A DNA stretch of 64,000 nt from Entoloma clypeatum. Its lineage: Eukaryota; Basidiomycota; Agaricomycetes; Agaricales; Entolomataceae. The notes below the pieces were generated by a model. It saw only the letters and a list, made by a program, of their open reading frames with translations. It had not been told where the DNA came from and ran no database searches. Positions 58,198-64,000 of the stretch are shown here, piece after piece (the stretch's first letter is position 1; the number at the start of each line of letters is the position of its first letter). The DNA lies in contig OY751491.1 in assembly GCA_963565915.1 (NCBI GenBank), positions 1,984,001 to 2,048,000 on the forward strand, written 5' to 3'. A program made the position numbers and the translations under genes.

Positions 58198-58779
58198 GGC
58201 TGGGTTTCATAGGGCCGTCCTATGAGGCGGTTCAGCTTTATGCCTGAACAGTGTGGGTATTCCTTCGATATTACACATTTGCATTCAGCAAAGCGCATCT
58301 TCTACTTCCCAATCCGGCATGCGAATGCCCGTTGATTGGGCTTGCGTGAGGCCTGTTTATATATAGGGCGAATTCGAAACCACGCGGAAGAGAGGTAACG
58401 TGCGTAGCTGCGCATGCGATGCGTACGACAGAAAGAGCCCGAGAGAAGGTGTGCCAGCGAGAACCGCACCCCCGACCCCGGATAATATTTGAACGCGATC
58501 TCACAGGCTTCTCAAGCTTCCGATAAGCATCGTTGCGTAGTTCCTACGTTTCAAGGTTCACCCAGCTCGGGTCGCCAGACTTATCAGGACTCACAGTACT
58601 CGCCCCTCAGTCTGCCCGCGCCTTCCCTGATCAAACTTACCACCGGTCCTAATGACTTTGACCCCATCCCCTCCATCACGAGTCCAACGTGTACCTGACT
58701 GATCCTCGTTCAGGCCGACGATGGATTTTAGCAGTTGCGCAGATTATCGCCGAGAGATGGGGAGGCAAAAAAGGTTAAT
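58198..58779. other. Upstream region of the P450 gene
   Basis: 582 bp with no recognised gene; expected to contain the P450 promoter. A short plus-strand frame at 58489-58698 has no family features. Confidence 0.4.
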
Positions 58780-59213
58780 TCTCCGCTAATCGGAGTAAGT
58801 ATATATATGTATTACATATACATCGTATGTCAGTTGTACTGTACCATTACGACCTGTTCAGTCACGCGTCACACACCCTGATGTAACGTCACACTAGGTT
58901 GATGAACACTTCCAGAAATAGTCACAAGTCATGAAATAGTCAATTTTTCTTCCCCTTCGGGGTTGCATGTCAAAATAACTGTAATTTAGAGTTAAAATCA
59001 TCAAATGAGCCATACTCTGCCCGAATATTGCCTATATGTGGCATACTCTGTCACAGATGCACACTAATGAACACTTTGTCACAGGTCACCATGGGTTTTG
59101 AACCCTCGGAATAATGGACACTTGGTGTCACATGTCACACCCAATGAACACCCAGTTGTAATAGTACAGTATGTCATATTGCCTGTATTTGGCTTGTATC
59201 TGGAATCCTAACA
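58780..59213 (-). repeat. Probable Ty1/Copia LTR (distal end uncertain)
   Basis: On the minus strand a purine tract TTGAGGGGGAG is followed by TGTTAGG at 59213, the usual Copia 3' LTR junction, next to an RNase H fragment. The interior contains ACATATATATAC-like promoter sequence near 58800. The outer end was not located with confidence. Confidence 0.5.
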
Positions 59214-59229
59214 CTCCCCCTCAAGCCGA

Positions 59230-59490
59230 AGAGAGGCCAAGTCCGGCAACATGTCAGCTGTGTTTATCGGGAGTTAATGCCTTTGTGAGTATATCAGCAG
59301 TTTGTTGTGGATCACAACAGTCTTCGAGATATATCAGTCCATTTTGTATTTGTTCCTGAATCCAATGCCATCGAATATTGGGGGTGGGCAACTGCCAGTA
59401 TGGGTAACCCCAGTCACACTGCGGGCATTGGCTTCTATATTCCATGAGCATATGCAAAATAAATCTCAAACAAATAAGTGTTTTATTTTG
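59230..59490 (-). pseudogene. Ty1/Copia RNase H fragment
   Basis: Minus-strand reading IRWHWIQEQIQNGLIYLED, DPQQTADILTKAL and PDKHS is the typical C-terminal end of Copia pol. Nothing upstream of it (RT, integrase) remains, so this is a truncated copy beside its LTR. Confidence 0.8.
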
Positions 59491-59914
59491 CCATTAATCC
59501 AGGGCATAAAAGGGAGAAAAAATTCACTATGTGATCATCATAAGTTTGGTCATGTGTTCTGGGCTCAAATATCTGGTTTGAACATCACCTTGCTTGTCAA
59601 GGTAGTTACCAAAGGCATAATTCGACAGGTTTGCAGTGAGACTTTACACAACTACAAACACCCCTTTTCGGCATGACATCGTGTGAAGATGAGAGACCTT
59701 GCTCATGTACGTAGTGTCTGAGCCCTACAAGATGTACGGGATTGATCCATACTGGTCATGGCTCCACATTCTGGCACTGCTGGGCCCTCTTTTCCTTCAG
59801 CCTGGCCAAAGCACTCTGCTTGGTAATTGTATTCTTGTGCGTCACATATCCAGGAAACACCTGGCTAGAAACAAAGATATCAGCTTCAAAAGAATGAAAT
59901 GAATAGACAAATAC
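59491..59914. other. Unassigned repeat-rich stretch
   Basis: No gene recognised. Short frames on both strands are interrupted and lack motifs. Confidence 0.4.
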
Positions 59915-60760
59915 TCACCACTATCACCAGTTCAGCAGGTCGCAGACTTCACCATGCTCATCTGGATGATCTAGGAAGTCTAGGATGCTCATGTAAAATT
60001 GTTCGAAATCAGTTGACATGTCAGTTCTGGAAAATACTGATGAAGCTGACAATGTAAAGCGAAGCTACCAGATTCTCGGCAGTGAATATTGATTGAATTT
60101 CGGAGCAGACATACCTGCGTAGCCATGTATGCTAACGAAGCAGTGGTGAGTCACATCATCCTGTGTATACGAGTGTTGCCAGATCTTGTTGATTTCACTT
60201 CCGATTTCACCTCCACTGAGCTGGGTGAAGGGAAGATATGTTTGTATGTCTATACACTGATGGATAAGTGATAGGACTGAAAATGAATAGATCAGAACCC
60301 ACCCAAACTAGCAACCAGCTTTGAAATAGACCATTCCAGGGGTCTTCGGGATCATAATCTTGATCTGCATATACTAATAATGGCCATTGATCGCCCACGA
60401 CAACCAACTGGCCACTTGACAGTCCTGCCCGTACTCTACATGAAAAGTGATTGAGGGTATAGAAGAAATGGGCCAGAAGGAACTTACTCTGCATTATTCC
60501 AGTCTAATCCAGCAGGACACAGAAGTGCACTCATAACAGGATGGTGGAAGCCTCAGTTTGTTTTGACACTCCGGGAGAGGGGCAGGATCAAGGGTCCCAC
60601 AGTGTGATCCAGTCCAGAACAATGCCTTCTAAACTCTTGGTATCATCAGACTTTGTGCTAGAAACACCCTTTTGAATCTGTGGTGGATGAGAGAATGCAC
60701 TTGAGAGACTCGGACCATTGGACGTACCAAATCTGCCATTATCATACACTTCTCATCAGA
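59915..60760 (-). pseudogene. Decayed gene of a repeat-associated fungal family
   Basis: Minus-strand pieces read DQDYDPEDPWNGLFQSWLLV and SSVFSRTDMSTDFEQFYMSI then DFLDHPDEHGEVCDLLNW, joined by frameshifts. They resemble a family that is very common next to transposons in agaricomycete genomes (possibly the one called DUF6698; I could not verify the name). No intact frame is left. Function unknown. Confidence 0.5.
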
Positions 60761-60916
60761 GGATTCTAAGAAGTGTGCAGTTAATTGTGGTACCATTTGC
60801 AAAAGCTTCTGAAAAACTTGTTCTTCCTTCCTGGCCCTGCATTTTTGTCAAACATCAGCCCGAATATATGGGATAAAACAACTGGAACAAACTTGAAAGT
60901 AAGGGCCTCTTCTGCA

Positions 60917-61349
60917 TGTTATGCTTAACAAACCGTTCCAAGGTTCGGGCAGAGTATGCAGGAAAGTGGAAAGGCGAAGAGCAAAGTGATTGCTAAATCT
61001 AAGGAATCTACTACAGTACATGAGGTTTATATAGGTACTGACTATAGGCAGTAGCGGATGAGTCAGTACTGACTATAGGCAGTAGCAGATGAGTCAGTAC
61101 TGCGGAAGGCAGTGCGCATGAGTAAGGTGACTGCGGAAGGCTATGTACAGTGAGTAAGCTGACTGCGGAAAGCGAGTCCGCGCGGGAGCGAAGTATACTA
61201 AAGGGGATGACGAAGTAATGTAATGAGTCAGACTGGGAATCGAAGGTTGCGAAAGTAGACATTAGACATAGTGAGTTCGTAAGAGGGCACCGAGTCGGGC
61301 CGATAAGTAAAAGATATGATGTGGTCCTCATACCGTAGAGTCCGTAACA
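60917..61349 (-). repeat. 3' LTR of chromovirus copy 2
   Basis: 433 bp, TGTTATGCTTAACA to GTCCGTAACA. It matches the 370 bp LTRs of copy 1 at both ends but has extra sequence, including a duplicated GACTATAGGCAGTAGC stretch near 61040-61090. TATATAAA and AGATTTAGCAA are conserved with the same spacing. Confidence 0.88.
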
Positions 61350-61383
61350 TGTTCCCCTCTCCAAGCTCTGTGTCCTCACAGAG

Positions 61384-61755
61384 TCACTGTCCCCATCCCT
61401 CATTGTTGTTGGGATCGGACCAGTTCGGACTCTCCTTGAGGCTCCAATCATATATCAATTCCTCATTGATGGCTACGGCGAGTTCAAGGCCTTTGATGGC
61501 CAGCCGAATCCGTCAATTTTTGATGACGAGGGTGCTGGTGTAATTCCCGAGAATTTGTTTCTCTTCGGGAGTCGGGGCGACAGGGAGATTGGACAACGAA
61601 TGAAGTCGGATATTCATCTGGCGATGAAGGAGGTCAGCAAGGGAAGTTTTGAGGGCATGGATTTGGTCTCTCATGGAGAGCACTTCATTCATAAGGGCGG
61701 CGATGGCGGGGTTGATGTCGGTGGTGGAGGTGGAGGTGACAATGGTGTTTGACAT
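61384..61755 (-). pseudogene. Extra chromovirus ORF of copy 2, one stop
   Basis: Homologous to 37028-37396: LSMRDQIHALKTSLADLL and LAIKGLELAVAINEELI align residue by residue. An in-frame TGA at 61513-61515 cuts it. Length 124 codons against 123 in copy 1. Confidence 0.82.
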
Positions 61756-61889
61756 GGCGGTGAGAATGGTTGAGAGATAAAAGAAGAATGGGGTGGCTAT
61801 ATTGGGCAGGGAAAAAGACTAGAGTGGGGAACTTGGTGTGTGGTTGACTGATGAGGTCGATACTGCCATGGGTTTTGAGAACTCATCTT

Positions 61890-64000
61890 TTATTGTGGAC
61901 GAGACAGGTTCTGCCGATGGAAATCACAGATCAAATCTTGAGCGTTCTGAACATTAGCTCGAGGTTCCCATGTGTTCTCTTCTGGACCATATCCTTCCCA
62001 CTGGACGAGGTACTGGATCTTTCCGCGGAACTTTCGAGAGTCTAGGATCGTAGACACATGGTACTCTTCTCGTCCTTCGACGATGATCGGATCAGGGGCT
62101 GGTTTCTTTTTCTGGATGGCGTACTTCGGAGTTTCATATGGTGACAACAGGGTCTTGTTGAACACAGGGTGAATCATCTTCCAAGTCTTCAGAAGATCAA
62201 GAAGGTACGCACTAGCTCCTTTCTTCTCTAGGACTTTGAATGGTCCATGTCAGAGTGCATCAAGTTTCTTTGAGGGGCGATCGGTCCTGATGTTAGTCCC
62301 TTCCAGCCACACCTTGTCCCCGATGTGGTAGTTCCGAGACGGACTTCGCCGTGTGTCAACTGTCTTCTTCATCTGATCCTGTGCTTGTTTCAGCACTGCA
62401 TTGGCTTCTTCTCGTGCCTGTTTGAGTTTTTTCAAGAAGTTGTTGGCAGCCAGATTAGTATCTTCTAACATGAGTTCTCCCTTCCAAGGATGTAAACCGT
62501 AGTTGAGGTAGAATGGGGTGTGCTTCGTTGCCTGATGTTCTTTGTCATTGTACTGGAACTCTGCGATTGCGATCCATTCAGCCCAATCATCCTGTAGATG
62601 GTTGACAAAGTTTCGTAAGAACGCTTCCGTCTCCTGATGCAATCGCTCGGCCTGTCCATCAGTCTGTGGGTGGTATGCAGTGGACAGGTTCCTCTTGATC
62701 CCTAGCATGCGGCAGAGTATCTCCATGAACTTTGCAGCAAACTGCGGTCCCCTATCGCTGATGATCTTCTTGGGGATCCCATGAAGCTTCCATATCTGAT
62801 CCCAATAGATCTTGGCTAATCCTTCAGCTGATAATTCCACGGTTGTCGGAATGAGGTGAAGCATCTTCAAATGTCTATCCGTGATGACTAGAATTGCATT
62901 TTTTCCATCAGATTCTGGTATCGGTCCCACGACGTCGATTCCTATGTCTTCCCATGGGTGACTTGGTGCTGCATGGGGATGTAGCGGAGCATGTCGCTTT
63001 TGTCGGTTAATCTTGTTGCGTTGACAAGTGTCGCAACCCTTCACGTACTTCTTCACATCATGCAGTATGGTAGGCCACCAGTAGGTGTGAGTGAGGAGTT
63101 CATGTGTCCGGTACTGTCCTGGATGTCCAGCCACTGGTGCATCGTGTGATTTGAACATCAATTCTTGTCGTAACTGTGGGTCCGGCGGGACATAGACTCG
63201 TTCTCCTGCATAGGTGATCCCATTCTCCTGCTGATACCAATGAGGATTCTTTTTTAGGCCCTGCGCTACTTCTGTCTCCATGCAGTTCGAAGCCTTGATG
63301 CGTGCGATCCATGGGTTTTCGATGGTTGTGATGTTTCCAATCTTGACGGAATCAGATGTTTCACCCCCTTCAAAGAATTGTTCCTCCGTGAACATCTCCA
63401 TTTGTACCACATCTTCTGATTCCAACCATTTCAAGAATAGTCCCTCCTTGAGCATTTGGTCACTGTCTTGTGGTTTGAGTTCCGCTTCATACCAGGGTAA
63501 GTGCAATAGGATGTCCGCTTTCGCATTGGTCTTTCCGGGAACATGCCATAATTCAAAGTCATAGTCTTGTAACTTCATTTTCCAGCGTCGCTGTCGTTGA
63601 TTCAGGTCCTGAGGATGACGGAAATATTCCAGGTTCTTGTGATCGGTCAAGATTTCGAAACGTTCCCTGGCTTCGAGCAGATAGTGTCGCCAATCTTTTA
63701 ATGCTTCCATGACCGCCAGGAGTTCCTTGTTGTATATCTCGTAATTCTGTTTGGCCGCGGACATGGTCCGCGACAAGAACACGATGGGGTGCCATTTGTC
63801 GTCTTGCTTCTGAGAGAGTACTGCTCCAATTGCATAGCCCGATGCATCAGTTTCAACCCTGAACTGTTCTTCTGGTTTCGGTAATGCCAAGACTGGTGCT
63901 GATGTAATTGCCCATATGAGACCTTCAAAAGCTTGCTGCTCCGTTGGTCCCCAAGTAAATGCTGTACCGCCTGTGAGCGCGGTGAGAGGTTTTGCGATGT
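61890..64000 (-). pseudogene. Chromovirus pol of copy 2 (partial, one stop in window)
   Basis: Minus-strand frame from the window edge through RNase H (ETDASGYAIGAVLSQK), integrase finger (GHPGQYRTHELL, CDTCQRNK), DDE core (GIDVVGPIP, ISDRGPQFAAKF) and the chromodomain ([19 protein letters not shown]), ending at 61890. TGA at 62250-62252 replaces the CGA seen in copy 1 (LDALRHGPF). The chromodomain frame is intact, unlike copy 1. Confidence 0.9.

Larger units (their letters stand above)
60917..64000 (-). mobile_element. Ty3/Gypsy chromovirus copy 2 (3' part; runs off the window)
   Basis: Minus-oriented relative of copy 1: 3' LTR at 60917-61349, purine tract, the extra ORF, chromodomain and pol up to the RNase H region at the window edge. 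The 5' LTR and gag lie outside. Amino-acid identity to copy 1 in pol is high by eye. Confidence 0.92.

Noticed and set aside
58489..58698. 69-residue plus-strand frame upstream of the P450
   Set aside because: Short, polar, no homology and no splicing pattern.

Overview
The window is nuclear DNA of a filamentous basidiomycete, most likely an agaricomycete. The evidence is: dense genes cut by many 45-65 nt GT-AG introns; typical fungal orthologues (Trm4, Yta7, SRPK, Sin1, mitochondrial Rrf1 and uS8m, an ornithine carrier); a secreted GH51 arabinofuranosidase; a fungal P450; and Helitron plus Ty3/Gypsy chromovirus elements. All gene models were spliced by hand, choosing donors and acceptors that keep frame and restore family motifs. 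Exon lengths sum to whole codons in every complete model.

Left part, 1-34.9 kb, is a gene-rich euchromatic block: Cep57/Ppc89-like spindle-pole protein (+, 5' partial), Trm4 tRNA m5C methyltransferase (+), a small unknown (-), a secreted GPI-type protein (-), Yta7/Abo1 AAA-bromodomain histone chaperone (-), SR-protein kinase (+), mitochondrial ribosome recycling factor (-), mitochondrial ornithine carrier (+), a large acidic unknown (-), the TORC2 subunit Sin1/Avo1 (+), a Hos1-type deacetylase (-), a 28-exon GH51 arabinofuranosidase (-), an MFS transporter (-) and mitoribosomal protein uS8m (+). Several pairs are divergent over short shared promoters.

Middle part, about 35-52.4 kb, is a nest of mobile DNA. 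A Helitron remnant on the minus strand (D) is split by a 6.57 kb chromovirus that has 370 bp LTRs and a 5 bp target duplication. It is followed by three head-to-tail Helitrons on the plus strand (A, B, C) sharing the same termini. B carries a broken Rep-helicase gene. C ends 72 bp before the start of a MATE transporter. Most premature stops in these elements can be explained by C-to-T (or G-to-A) changes.

Right part, 52.4-64 kb, holds the MATE transporter (+), a complete 14-exon P450 (-) with relic copies of its exons elsewhere in the window, Ty1/Copia debris, a decayed repeat-associated gene, and the 3' half of a second chromovirus copy that runs off the window.

Two points stand out. The chromovirus appears to carry a self-priming (Tf1/sushi-like) primer site and a conserved extra ORF after pol. 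The host genes use GC-AG introns unusually often and include one apparent 3 nt microexon.
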